NCBI GenBank assembly: GCA_016926955.1
Contig: JAFGNN010000063.1
Coordinates: 1 to 51,322, forward strand
DNA length: 51,322 nucleotides
Direction of reading: 5' to 3'
Origin: Spirochaetales bacterium
GTDB lineage: Bacteria > Spirochaetota > Spirochaetia > Treponematales > UBA12059
This document shows positions 24,070 to 32,664 of the stretch, piece by piece. Each line of letters begins with the position of its first letter. The stretch's first letter is position 1. A model generated the notes under the pieces. That model was not told the origin of the DNA, ran no database searches, and worked only from the letters and a program-made list of their open reading frames with translations. Made by a program: the position numbers and the translations under genes.

Positions 24070-25695
24070 TTGCGCAGCGAAGCGCCATCGCCCACCAAAT
24101 CGTCTCCCGTCCCGGCCCTCAATGCGTTCGACGAGCTGGCGAGGGCTTCGAGCCGAATCGCCGCCGCCTCGGACTTTTCCGGCATCGAAGCCGCCCTCGT
24201 CGACCAGGCTTGCGATGTGACGCAATCCGAGCTTGCGGCCCTCTACCTCGAACCATCCGATCCAAGCTCCCCCTTGCGGCTGTCGCGACGCAGAGGAGCT
24301 TGGGAGGCGCCGCAGCGCCTTGCGCGGGATGATCCCGCCGTCTCATTCATCGCCGAGTGCGGCGAGGCCGCCATACTCCACGAACGCCGACCATGCTTTC
24401 TGGAAAGCCTTCTACTCGATCCGCGCATGCGATCGCTCCTCGCCGTACCGCTCACTACGCCGCGTGGTTCAGTAGGCCTGCTCGTGGTCAACTCACGAGA
24501 AGCGGGCCACTACGGCAGGATACGGTTCAATTTCCTGACGGCCTTCGCCGCGCTCGCCTCTGGCACCCTCAACAACGCCCGCCTTTACGCCGAGCTCAAG
24601 GAGCGCGCGGCGCTCATCGAGGCCCTCGAACGTTACCAGGAGAGCATATTCGGCGCGATGTCCAACTTGCTCCTGACCGCCGATCCCGATGGATCGCTGC
24701 ATTTCTTCAACGACGCCGCAGCGGACGCTTTCGGCTTTTCAGCGGGCGATACGGGGAAGCGGCTTTCGGATCTACTGAAAGCAAGGCTCTCCGAAAAGGT
24801 GGTCCGCGAAATCGAGCGCTCGATGTCCGAGGGCATCACGATCCTCGGCATCGAAGGCGTCGCCAAAGGCAAGGATCGCGAAATTGATTTCTCGCTCAAC
24901 CTCTCCCCGATACGCGGCAAGAGATCCAGGCGCCCGGACGGGCACGTGCTCGTATTCGCCGACCAGAGCAGAGAACGGGAACTGAAGGCCCGGATGGACG
25001 TGGTCGTCGAGGAACGACGCGTGATCAAGGACATGTTCAGCCGCTACCTGTCGGAGGAAGTGGTCAGTCACCTGATGGAGACGCCCGCGCTCGCGGGGCT
25101 CGGCGGCTCCGGAAAACGCGCGACGGTGTTCTTCGCCGACATCCGCGGCTATACCTCGTTCTCGGAAGGAAAGAAACCTGAATACATCGTCGAGGTTTTA
25201 AACGACTACTTTTCCGAGGCGGTGGAGATAGTCGCGAAACGCCGCGGCTTCATCGATAAATTCATCGGTGACTGCATCATGGCGGCATGGGGTGTTCCGA
25301 TGACGAGCGAGGAAGAGGACGCCATCAACGCCGTGGCCTGCGCCATCGAAATCCAGAAGCTCGTGGCAGATCCGGAACGAAGGTTCTTCCGAGGCGAGGC
25401 CTCGCATCTCATGGTAGGCATCGGCGTGCACACCGGCTATCTCGTGGCTGGCAATCTCGGCTCCCCGCGCCGCATGAACTACTCGATGATCGGCGACACC
25501 GTGAACGTCGCAGCCCGCCTCGAAGGCGTCGCAGCGGGCGGCGAGGTGATCATCACCGAAGATACGCGAGCGCTGCTCGGCGACCGCTTCGAGCTCGAGG
25601 AACGCCAAGCCGTGCATGTAAAGGGAAAGTCACAAGCCATTCGCATCTACAGCGCCATCGACATCAAGCCGGGCGCGATTCGGAGGAATCCATGA
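24070..25695 (+). CDS. GAF-PAS class III adenylate/guanylate cyclase
   Basis: A soluble cyclic-nucleotide synthase of 541 residues. A GAF domain spans about residues 18-178, a PAS-like domain about 185-300, a short helical linker follows, and the cyclase domain runs from about 335 to 520. The metal-binding aspartates are Asp357 in FFADIRGYT and Asp401 in IGDCIMAAWG. Lys397 and Asp476 occupy the adenine-specifying positions, and Asn479 and Arg483 the transition-state positions, so it should be an active adenylate cyclase. The TTG at 24070 follows AAGGGGGA at a good distance. Its stop overlaps the HEAT-repeat gene start (ATGA). The GAF and PAS ligands are unknown. Confidence 0.92.
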   Translation: MRSEAPSPTKSSPVPALNAFDELARASSRIAAASDFSGIEAALVDQACDVTQSELAALYLEPSDPSSPLRLSRRRGAWEAPQRLARDDPAVSFIAECGEAAILHERRPCFLESLLLDPRMRSLLAVPLTTPRGSVGLLVVNSREAGHYGRIRFNFLTAFAALASGTLNNARLYAELKERAALIEALERYQESIFGAMSNLLLTADPDGSLHFFNDAAADAFGFSAGDTGKRLSDLLKARLSEKVVREIERSMSEGITILGIEGVAKGKDREIDFSLNLSPIRGKRSRRPDGHVLVFADQSRERELKARMDVVVEERRVIKDMFSRYLSEEVVSHLMETPALAGLGGSGKRATVFFADIRGYTSFSEGKKPEYIVEVLNDYFSEAVEIVAKRRGFIDKFIGDCIMAAWGVPMTSEEEDAINAVACAIEIQKLVADPERRFFRGEASHLMVGIGVHTGYLVAGNLGSPRRMNYSMIGDTVNVAARLEGVAAGGEVIITEDTRALLGDRFELEERQAVHVKGKSQAIRIYSAIDIKPGAIRRNP

Positions 25696-28295
25696 TAGAC
25701 GCGGCGCTCGCGTTGCTTTTGTCACCCTACGCCCCCTGGGCCGTGGCAGGTCTGTCCCTCGCGGCGCTGATCCTGGTCATGGCGCTCGCGGAACGGCGCT
25801 TCCGTCGTCGCATCCGAGCGGTCGCGTCCGCCACCGAACCGCCTTCTCGTCCGCCGTTCAAGCCGTTGACCCTCTTGCTGCGAAGGCGTCACATACTGCT
25901 GGCGGCCAGGGGCGGCTTCCGCGATCTGCCCGGCCCGTTCCCGGACCTGCCCGAGCGTCTCGGCCTCGTGGAGCGCTGGACTGATCGGCTCGCCCGCTGC
26001 AGGGGCGGTGCCGGAACGATGAGGCTGGCGCTCGAGTTCGCTCCCGATCGGGCGATTTTTCCGTGCATGCTTCAGTCCATCGGCTCGCGACGCCGCTCAC
26101 GAGGCTTTCAAGCCTGGCTCGAAGGACCCGGTGGCGATTTCGCGCTCCGGCGTGTCGCCCTTTCCTCCAGGGGCATGCCCTTCGACTCCGCGGAAGCCCG
26201 CGAATTGCTCGGAGAGAGGCTCGAAGACGGGCTGGAACTTTTCGGCGATCCCGAGTGGGCGGTCCGGGTATTCGCCGTCAGGCTCTTTACGGGCGAAGGA
26301 TCGAGCCGCTCGGAAAAGGCGATTCTCGATGCGCTTTCCGACCCTCACCCCCTCGCGCGGCGCTTGTCCGTCGAAGGTCTGTCCCTCCCCGCCGATCTAG
26401 TCTCACAAACCGCGTTCGAGACCGAATTGGCGCGCTTACGGCTCGACGATCCGTCGAGCGAGGTGCGCGAGGCCGCCAAGAAACGCCTGTCTCACGATTT
26501 CCCGGCGAGCCTGGCGATCGATCCGGCCACCCTCGACGAGGACCAGGCGACTCACGTTCTCGAAAGCCTCGATATGACCAGTGACGAAGACGAGCGCGTC
26601 GCCTTCCACTACCTAGCCCACGGCAAGCCAGGCGAGCGACTGGCCGCGGCCGAGCACCTCGATGCGCGAGGATCGCTTGCCAGGTTGCTGCTCACGGCGG
26701 ACAGGTCCAATCCCGGCGAATTCGAGCATCGGGCAGAACTTCTGGCAAACGCCGCCGCGCTCGGATCCGGAAGCTTCCTCGCGGCGGCGAAGGACGCAAA
26801 GCTGCCCGATGCGGGACTGCTCCTCGCCGCGCGCACCTTGGCCTTATCGGGCGATCCGCGCTTGATCGGGTCTTTCGCGATCCGCATCTTCGCGCGGACC
26901 GGAGAAGCTCCCCTCTCCGCCGCGAGTCTCGAACTATACGACGCCGCCCTGAAAGCAATCTCGAAACGAGGCGATCAAGCCGCGAGGGAAGCCGTCGCCT
27001 CCGAGCTTGTGGTTCGGAAGTCACGCCGGGACCTTGCCCCGATTATCCTATCTTCACTTTCCCCCGAAGAAGCGACTGCCTTGTTCGACTCTTTGTCGGC
27101 GTTGTTCCTTGACGAATCATTCGCGTTCCGCGACGAACTGCGCGCCGCGTTGCTCAAGGCCGGCAAAGACCTCGCCATGCCGCTCGCGATGAAGGTCGCC
27201 CGCGCTGGCAGACAAGGTCACCCGCGCATCGTCCGCAAGGATGCCATGCTCCTCCTTGGCGCCCTCAAACCTGCGGGCGCGTTGCTCATCCTTCTGGAGA
27301 ACCTGCCGGCATTGCCTGTCGGGGAAGCGATCGAATTCGCCCCAGTTCTGGCCGAAGCCGATCCGGAGGCTTTCGCCCGCATCGCGCGACGCATCCTCGA
27401 TTCCGTCGACGCTCCTTCCCGCGCGGCCCTGATAGCGGCCCTGCCGGCGATCGGGGCCAAACCTTTCATGACCGATTTGAAGAAGGCCCTCGACGATCCC
27501 GACCCGGACGTGCGCGCCGCGGCGGCGAGGGCCCTCGCCGCGCTCGACGAAGGTAAAGCCCTGACTTCAGGCGCCCTGGGCCTGTTGCGCGATCCGGTCG
27601 AGCGGGTGCGAGAAGCTTCCGCGGCCGCCCTGGCGGAAGCGGGCGGATCAAGCGCGATCGAGTCGCTTCGTACCATACTCGCGGACCAGAACGAGGTCGA
27701 CGAGGTAAAGCTTTCACTCATCGAAGGCCTGGGCGCGGCGGGCGATCAGGCTTCGCTCGGCCTGCTGCTGGACACCCTCGATGGAGAGTGGAACGAGCAG
27801 GCCTTCAAGGCGCTTCTGCGCCGAACCTCGAAGCGCGATCTTCGATTCCTCGCGGAACGCTTCAAGGATGCGACCGGCGAAGCGAAGTCGAGAATCGCCG
27901 AAAATTTCAAGCGCCTCGGCGAGGTCGGCGAAGAAGCGGTCGCGGCCTTGCTCATGGAGGACATCCCTTCCCTACGCCCCGTGCTGGCGGGCATCCTGGA
28001 GGAATCCGGGTGGGTAGATGCAAGGATACGCGAACTCAAGCGTCGCGACCCGGCCATCAGACGCGCCGCCGCTGCCGCGTTGCAATCCATAGGCACTCCG
28101 TCCGCGTATCGCGGCATCGTCATGGCGGCCCGGGACCCTGACCGCGAGGTCAGGGCGGCTGTAGCGAAGGCCCTCGAAAGGCTTGGCGGTCCCGACGGCA
28201 CGGAACTTTTGGAACGGCTCGAGCATGATCCGGACCCTAAAATCCGGAAGTACGCTCTATGGGCGCTCGAACGAGTCAAGTCCAAGGAACTTTGA
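25692..28295 (+). CDS. Membrane-anchored HEAT-repeat protein
   Basis: A protein of 867 residues with one N-terminal membrane helix (about residues 15-33), a basic linker, and then a long array of HEAT/PBS-type helical repeats. Repeat text includes DPDPDVRAAAARALAAL, DPVERVREASAAALAEAGG and DPDREVRAAVAKALERLGG, strongest in the C-terminal half. Such solenoids usually bind other proteins; no catalytic domain is seen. ATGA overlap with the cyclase gene, and GGAGGA five bases upstream, indicate coupled expression and possibly a physical partnership. Two AGGTCTGTCCC words lie in the gene (25748-25758 and 26375-26385); both encode GLSL in the same frame. Confidence 0.85.
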   Translation: MIDAALALLLSPYAPWAVAGLSLAALILVMALAERRFRRRIRAVASATEPPSRPPFKPLTLLLRRRHILLAARGGFRDLPGPFPDLPERLGLVERWTDRLARCRGGAGTMRLALEFAPDRAIFPCMLQSIGSRRRSRGFQAWLEGPGGDFALRRVALSSRGMPFDSAEARELLGERLEDGLELFGDPEWAVRVFAVRLFTGEGSSRSEKAILDALSDPHPLARRLSVEGLSLPADLVSQTAFETELARLRLDDPSSEVREAAKKRLSHDFPASLAIDPATLDEDQATHVLESLDMTSDEDERVAFHYLAHGKPGERLAAAEHLDARGSLARLLLTADRSNPGEFEHRAELLANAAALGSGSFLAAAKDAKLPDAGLLLAARTLALSGDPRLIGSFAIRIFARTGEAPLSAASLELYDAALKAISKRGDQAAREAVASELVVRKSRRDLAPIILSSLSPEEATALFDSLSALFLDESFAFRDELRAALLKAGKDLAMPLAMKVARAGRQGHPRIVRKDAMLLLGALKPAGALLILLENLPALPVGEAIEFAPVLAEADPEAFARIARRILDSVDAPSRAALIAALPAIGAKPFMTDLKKALDDPDPDVRAAAARALAALDEGKALTSGALGLLRDPVERVREASAAALAEAGGSSAIESLRTILADQNEVDEVKLSLIEGLGAAGDQASLGLLLDTLDGEWNEQAFKALLRRTSKRDLRFLAERFKDATGEAKSRIAENFKRLGEVGEEAVAALLMEDIPSLRPVLAGILEESGWVDARIRELKRRDPAIRRAAAAALQSIGTPSAYRGIVMAARDPDREVRAAVAKALERLGGPDGTELLERLEHDPDPKIRKYALWALERVKSKEL

Positions 28296-28312
28296 CTCAT
28301 GCGACACTGCGA

Positions 28313-28323
28313 GGGACAGAGCC
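28313..28323 (+). repeat. Single GGGACAGAGCC word
   Basis: One copy in the 64-base spacer between the HEAT-repeat gene and the convergent cysteine-cluster gene. Confidence 0.75.
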
Positions 28324-28359
28324 CAAGAGGAAGAAGAGACTTCTCACCAGGAAAGACGC

Positions 28360-28626
28360 TCACCCAGGCCTGGTCAGGCGCTCGAGGTCCGAGAGCAGAG
28401 CGAGCGCTTGCTCACGGTCCTTGCCGCACATCTCCGGGTTCGGCTCCAAACTCGAACAGAAGCTTGGTCGATCGGCCCGAGCCCATAGCCGACATCGCAT
28501 TCGTTCGTCCAACCAGGGACAGACCTCGCCTGCCGGCTTCCCTTCGGGAGCGCCCGGCAGCGGAGAACATATGGAAGGGGCGATGCAGCAAGCGCCACAT
28601 CCGTCACGGCAAGCGAAGCCACCCAT
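28360..28626 (-). CDS. YkgJ-type cysteine-cluster protein
   Basis: A small protein of 88 residues with the YkgJ (CxxCxxCC) pattern: CRDGCGACCIAPSIC (Cys6, 10, 13, 14, 20), then GEVCPWL, MRCRLW and RPSFC. The family is thought to bind a metal or iron-sulfur centre; its role is unknown. The ATG at 28626 has only a weak GGGGA upstream. A GGGACAGACCT word (28516-28526) overlaps the codon of a conserved cysteine (EVCPW), so here the word coexists with constrained sequence. It is antiparallel to both neighbours. Confidence 0.75.
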   Translation of the reverse strand: MGGFACRDGCGACCIAPSICSPLPGAPEGKPAGEVCPWLDERMRCRLWARADRPSFCSSLEPNPEMCGKDREQALALLSDLERLTRPG

Positions 28627-28747
28627 TCCCCAATGATGCGGATCCGCAAGCCGCGTGTCGAGGCCGCTTTCGAGCGCGATACCGGGGGGAAACGCGCGGA
28701 GAGAACGGTTTTACACCGCCGCGCCTACTTCCGCGGTCGCAGTGGGT

Positions 28748-28753
28748 TATACT
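28748..28753 (+). promoter_or_regulatory. Candidate -10 of the kinase-like gene
   Basis: TATACT about 60 bases before the ATG at 28814, in a locally AT-rich stretch; no clear -35. Confidence 0.25.
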
Positions 28754-28813
28754 CAAAGAATAGAGTCATTATGGAAAAAGTTGCGCGCCTTCATGGCGCG
28801 CGGGAGACGCTCC

Positions 28814-30100
28814 ATGGGCAAGGACAGGCGGCACAGACCGTCGGCGCTCCGAAGCACCCTTGACGCGCTCGATGAGCGTGGCCGCGAAACTTTCCGCAAG
28901 GCCATGATGCTCGTACTCGGGGCCGCGGCAATATCGACCAGTCTGATCGCCATCGCGGATCTGGCGAACCTGACGCTCGGTTGGGATTTCGCCCCCTTGG
29001 CCATTCTGCTCGTCGCGTCCTGGTACGGGTTTTTCCGGATCCGCGCGGGTCACATCCGGGCAGGCATAGTACCTTTCGTCTGGGCAGCCATACTCGACGT
29101 CAACCTGGAGCCGCTCGTGGCTACATCGAATCCGCTCGCGCTTTCCTCGTATCTGCTCACCAACGGCGCGGCCGGCGCGATCCTCGGCCTCATGCTCGGC
29201 GCGGTCGGCGGCCCCCTCCAGGCGGGGCTGGCCTTCGCTTCGATAGGACTGGCAACCGCCGCCTACCTGGCCGGCAGCGGATCGCCAGTCCTCATCGAAT
29301 CCCTGCCCTATGTCATGTTCGCGTGGGTAATCCTCGGAGTCATCGTCGTCGCCATCTCGCGCATCGTCGCCGATTTCGTTGCCCGGATCAACAACGAGAC
29401 CGAGGGCAACCGGCGCGCCCTCGCGGCGCTCGCGGAAGCGGCTCGCATCCGCGAAGGCCTGCTCCGCGAGATCGAACACCGCGTTTACAACAACCTCCAG
29501 GTCATGCGCTCCCTGCTGTCGCTCGAAGCCGCGGGAGCCGCCCGAGACGGCGAGGCGCTCGCGAGGGCCCGCGGCAAGGTGAGGACCCTCGCTTTGGCCT
29601 GCGAGTGCATCCAGGAAAGCGACGCGGCAGCGGTTCCTCTCGAGGACCTCGCGCGGCGCGTGGTGCACGACCTGGTTGCCGAGGATCACCCTGACTTCCC
29701 GCAGACCGATGTTGACTACGACCTGGAAGATTCCGCCATCGATGTCGACCGCGCCGGTCCTTTCGCGCTTGCGCTGCACGCATTGGTTGAACGCGCTTTG
29801 CCGGAGCTCTCGCCGCTCAAGTCGCTCTCGGCGCGCAAGCCCGCCTTCAAGAACCTCGCGGCGAAGCCATCGGCTTCGGTCCGGGCGCCTCTGAGGGTCG
29901 CTCTCAAGCATTCAGGATCGGACTACGTCTGCGAAGTGAGCGGTCCCGGCACCAGCGCCGAAGTCGGGCCCGTCGCGAACGCGCTCGCCCGACAACTCGA
30001 TGGTCGTGTGGAACGACTCCGCGGGGACCGACCTTTCGCCGCCCGGCTCAGCTTTCCCCTCCAGGCGCGACTAAAAGCCCCGCCGTCCAGGCTTTCTTGA
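28814..30100 (+). CDS. Membrane histidine-kinase-like protein, HisKA_2 type
   Basis: A protein of 428 residues with about six hydrophobic segments in residues 28-185, followed by the HisKA_2 block LREIEHRVYNNLQVMRSLLSLEA with His222. The C-terminal part should be the ATPase domain, but I do not find a usable N-box (the position reads ALHALVERALPEL) or a DxGxG motif. It may therefore be a catalytically poor kinase, a phosphotransfer partner or a scaffold. I choose the ATG at 28814 because GGGAGA lies six bases upstream; an in-frame ATG at 28793 has no ribosome binding site. No response regulator gene is adjacent. Confidence 0.75.
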   Translation: MGKDRRHRPSALRSTLDALDERGRETFRKAMMLVLGAAAISTSLIAIADLANLTLGWDFAPLAILLVASWYGFFRIRAGHIRAGIVPFVWAAILDVNLEPLVATSNPLALSSYLLTNGAAGAILGLMLGAVGGPLQAGLAFASIGLATAAYLAGSGSPVLIESLPYVMFAWVILGVIVVAISRIVADFVARINNETEGNRRALAALAEAARIREGLLREIEHRVYNNLQVMRSLLSLEAAGAARDGEALARARGKVRTLALACECIQESDAAAVPLEDLARRVVHDLVAEDHPDFPQTDVDYDLEDSAIDVDRAGPFALALHALVERALPELSPLKSLSARKPAFKNLAAKPSASVRAPLRVALKHSGSDYVCEVSGPGTSAEVGPVANALARQLDGRVERLRGDRPFAARLSFPLQARLKAPPSRLS

Positions 30101-30108
30101 GGCGGAAA

Positions 30109-30171
30109 GGCCGTCCGAAGCCTCACGGCACACCCGTACTACGACGGATTGGCGCGCGGTTCCGGACGGCC
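30109..30171. repeat. Inverted repeat between convergent genes
   Basis: GGCCGTCCG (30109-30117) and CGGACGGCC (30163-30171) lie 45 bases apart between the kinase-like gene and livF. The loop is long and there is no T-run, so termination is doubtful. Confidence 0.35.
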
Positions 30172-30185
30172 CGTTGTCGCAGGCG

Positions 30186-30890
30186 TCAGACGCCCAGGTA
30201 CGCTTCGCGCACCTTCGGGTTGTCCGCGACATCTTTCGCTGAGCCTGATATGGTCGTGTAGCCAACCTCGAGCACGTAGGCGAAATCAGCGATGTCGAGA
30301 GCCTCGGCGGCGTTCTGCTCGACGAGCAGGATGGTGGTACCGAGCTTGTTGAGCGCCACGATCTTGTCGAAGATCTCGTCCACCAACACGGGTGCCAGCC
30401 CCATGGACGGTTCGTCGAGAAGCAGGAGCTCCCCGCCCGTGACCATGGCGCGCCCGACCGCGAGCATCTGCTGCTCCCCGCCCGACAAGGTGCCGCCGAG
30501 CTGGCCGACGCGCTCCGCGACGCGCGGGAAGAACGTGAATACTTCCTCGATGCGCCGCTTTACCTCTTTGGCGTCCTTGACCGTCCATCCCGCCAGTTCG
30601 AGGTTTTCCCGAACCGTCAAGGTCGGGAAGATCTTCCGGCCCTCCGGCACGTGCGAGATGCCGAGCTTGACCAGTTCGTGGCTCTGAACGCCCGCGAGGT
30701 CCTTGCCCTTGAACGAGATGGTGCCGCCCGAAGGCTTTTCGAGACCGGAGATGGCGCGGAGTGTCGTTGTCTTGCCCGCTCCATTCGAGCCGATGAGCGC
30801 GATGATCTTCCCCGCGGGCACTTCGAACGAGACATCCTTGAGCGCGGCGATGCGGCCGTAGTTGACCTGCAGGTTCTTTACGCTGAGCAT
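30186..30890 (-). CDS. livF: Branched-chain amino acid ABC transporter ATP-binding protein LivF
   Basis: One of the two ATPases of a high-affinity branched-chain amino acid importer, 234 residues. Walker A is GSNGAGKTT, the Q-loop region is followed by the LivF-typical HVPEGRKIFPTLTVRENL, the signature is LSGGEQQM and Walker B is LLLLDEPSMGLAP. Its ATG at 30890 shares one base with the livG stop (TGATG). It is the last gene of the liv operon and converges on the kinase-like gene. Confidence 0.95.
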   Translation of the reverse strand: MLSVKNLQVNYGRIAALKDVSFEVPAGKIIALIGSNGAGKTTTLRAISGLEKPSGGTISFKGKDLAGVQSHELVKLGISHVPEGRKIFPTLTVRENLELAGWTVKDAKEVKRRIEEVFTFFPRVAERVGQLGGTLSGGEQQMLAVGRAMVTGGELLLLDEPSMGLAPVLVDEIFDKIVALNKLGTTILLVEQNAAEALDIADFAYVLEVGYTTISGSAKDVADNPKVREAYLGV

Positions 30891-31663
30891 CAGTGGCCTC
30901 CCTTCTTGCCGAGGTAGGCCTCGAGCACGCGCGGATCCTTGGCAACCAGTTCCGGAACGCCCTCGGCGATGGTCTCGCCGAAGTCGAGCACCTTTATGCG
31001 CTCGCAGAGGCCCATGACGAATTTCATGTGGTGCTCGATGAGGAACACGGTCACCTTGAATTCGTCACGCACCCTTGCGATCAAGGCCATCAGGTCCTGG
31101 ACCTCCTTGGGGTTCATGCCGGCGGCCGGTTCATCCAGCAAGAGCAGGCTGGGGTTCGTCGCGAGCGCCCGGGCGATCTCAAGCCGACGAAGCTCGCCGT
31201 AGGGCAGGTTTTTCGCCTGTTCCTTCGCGCGTCCGGACAGGTGCAGCACATCGAGGAGATTCATCGCCTCGGCCTTCCTGGCCCGTTCTTCCGCCTTGTA
31301 CGAAGGCAGGCGCAGCGTCGACGCCAGGAACGAGGAGACGGGGGCGTACTGCCGGGCAACGCGCACGTTGTCGAGAACGCTCATGGAACCGAAGATGCGG
31401 AGGTTCTGGAAAGTGCGGGCCACGCCCTTGCGGACTATCCGGTAGGGCTTGGCTCCGGTGATGTCACCGCCGGAGAATTCGATCTTACCCTCGGTCGGCT
31501 TGTAGATTCCGGTAATCAGGTTGAAGGTGGTTGTCTTTCCGGAGCCGTTCGGCCCTATGAGCCCGTAGATGGCGCCCTCGGGCACCTCGAAATTGAAATT
31601 CGACACGGCCTTGAGGCCGCCGAACCAGTGTGACATTCCCGTTACCTTGAGGACGGCGCTCAT
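30890..31663 (-). CDS. livG: Branched-chain amino acid ABC transporter ATP-binding protein LivG
   Basis: The second ATPase of the Liv importer, 257 residues. Walker A is GPNGSGKTT, followed by the long insertion typical of LivG (GVARTFQNLRIF, then a region of about 40 residues). The signature has the LivG form YGELRRLEIARAL, and Walker B is LLLLDEPAAGMNP. The start overlaps the livM stop by four bases. Length and motif order are normal. Confidence 0.95.
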   Translation of the reverse strand: MSAVLKVTGMSHWFGGLKAVSNFNFEVPEGAIYGLIGPNGSGKTTTFNLITGIYKPTEGKIEFSGGDITGAKPYRIVRKGVARTFQNLRIFGSMSVLDNVRVARQYAPVSSFLASTLRLPSYKAEERARKAEAMNLLDVLHLSGRAKEQAKNLPYGELRRLEIARALATNPSLLLLDEPAAGMNPKEVQDLMALIARVRDEFKVTVFLIEHHMKFVMGLCERIKVLDFGETIAEGVPELVAKDPRVLEAYLGKKGGH

Positions 31664-32655
31664 TTGTCGTCCTCCTCAGGGATAACCATGAGCTTGGCCT
31701 CGCGGGTTCCCATTAAGCCCTCCGTGCGGTACAGCATGATGAGTATGAGAAGCAGGGCGTAGAGCACCATGTACCAGTCGCCGCCGATCGGCAGGCCGGT
31801 CAGGCTCTTGAGGGAAGAAAGCCCGCTCTTGAGGAGCTGCGTCAGGATGGTCAGGGCGAAGGCCGCGAGCACCGAGCCGGTGAGGCTTCCGACGCCGCCC
31901 GCGTACACCATGATGAGCACCTGCACCGAATAGATGAAACCGAACTGGGTCGGGTGCGCGATCTGCAGCAAGTGGGCGTAGAGTCCGCCGCCTATCCCCG
32001 CGAAGAAAGCGCCAAGGGCGAAGGCCTTCACCTTGTAGCCCGTCGTGTCTATGCCGACGAGGTCCGCGGCCAGCTCGTTCTCCCGGATGGCGATCATGTT
32101 GCGACCGTGCGCCGACTCCGCGATGTTGCGGATGACCGCGACCGTGATCAGGGCGAACGCGAGGATCACGGTGAAGGTGGAGAACTTCGGGATGCCGAGC
32201 AGGCCGCGCGGTCCGCCGACAGCGTCGATGTTGTTGAAGACCGTGCGGATGATTTCGCCGAAGCCGAGCGTGACTATGGCCAGGTAGTCGCCCTTGAGCC
32301 TGAGCGTCGGAAAACCGATGGCCACGCCGACCAGGGCCGCGGCGACGCCGCCGGCGACCAGCGCCAGCACGAAGCCCGGATAATGCGCGGCGACATTCGG
32401 CGAAAGCTTGAATATCAGGGTGGTGATCGACCCCGAGACGTAGGCGCCGACCGCGGCGAAGCCCATGTGCCCGAGGCTGAACTGACCGATGATGCCGTTT
32501 ATCAGGTTGAGGCTCACCGCCAGGATCACGTATACGAGGGACAGGTTGGCGATGAACAAATAGTAGTCGTTGAAGCCGACAAGGCGGAGCAACTGCACGG
32601 CCGCCCAGAAACCGGCGGCCACGACGAGCAGCCAGGGCGTTCTCGGAATTTTCAC
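31660..32655 (-). CDS. livM: Branched-chain amino acid ABC transporter permease LivM
   Basis: A membrane subunit of 331 residues with about nine hydrophobic segments. Family blocks are NLINGIIGQFSLGHMGF, GDYLAIVTLGFGEIIR and GRNMIAIRENELAADLVGID. The C-terminal part contains YAGGVGSLTGSVLAA. The start is GTG at 32655, with AGGAGG five bases upstream; that site overlaps the livH stop, consistent with coupled translation. Like other LivM proteins it pairs with LivH to form the channel. Confidence 0.94.
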   Translation of the reverse strand: MKIPRTPWLLVVAAGFWAAVQLLRLVGFNDYYLFIANLSLVYVILAVSLNLINGIIGQFSLGHMGFAAVGAYVSGSITTLIFKLSPNVAAHYPGFVLALVAGGVAAALVGVAIGFPTLRLKGDYLAIVTLGFGEIIRTVFNNIDAVGGPRGLLGIPKFSTFTVILAFALITVAVIRNIAESAHGRNMIAIRENELAADLVGIDTTGYKVKAFALGAFFAGIGGGLYAHLLQIAHPTQFGFIYSVQVLIMVYAGGVGSLTGSVLAAFALTILTQLLKSGLSSLKSLTGLPIGGDWYMVLYALLLILIMLYRTEGLMGTREAKLMVIPEEDDK

Positions 32656-32664
32656 GGCGTCCTC

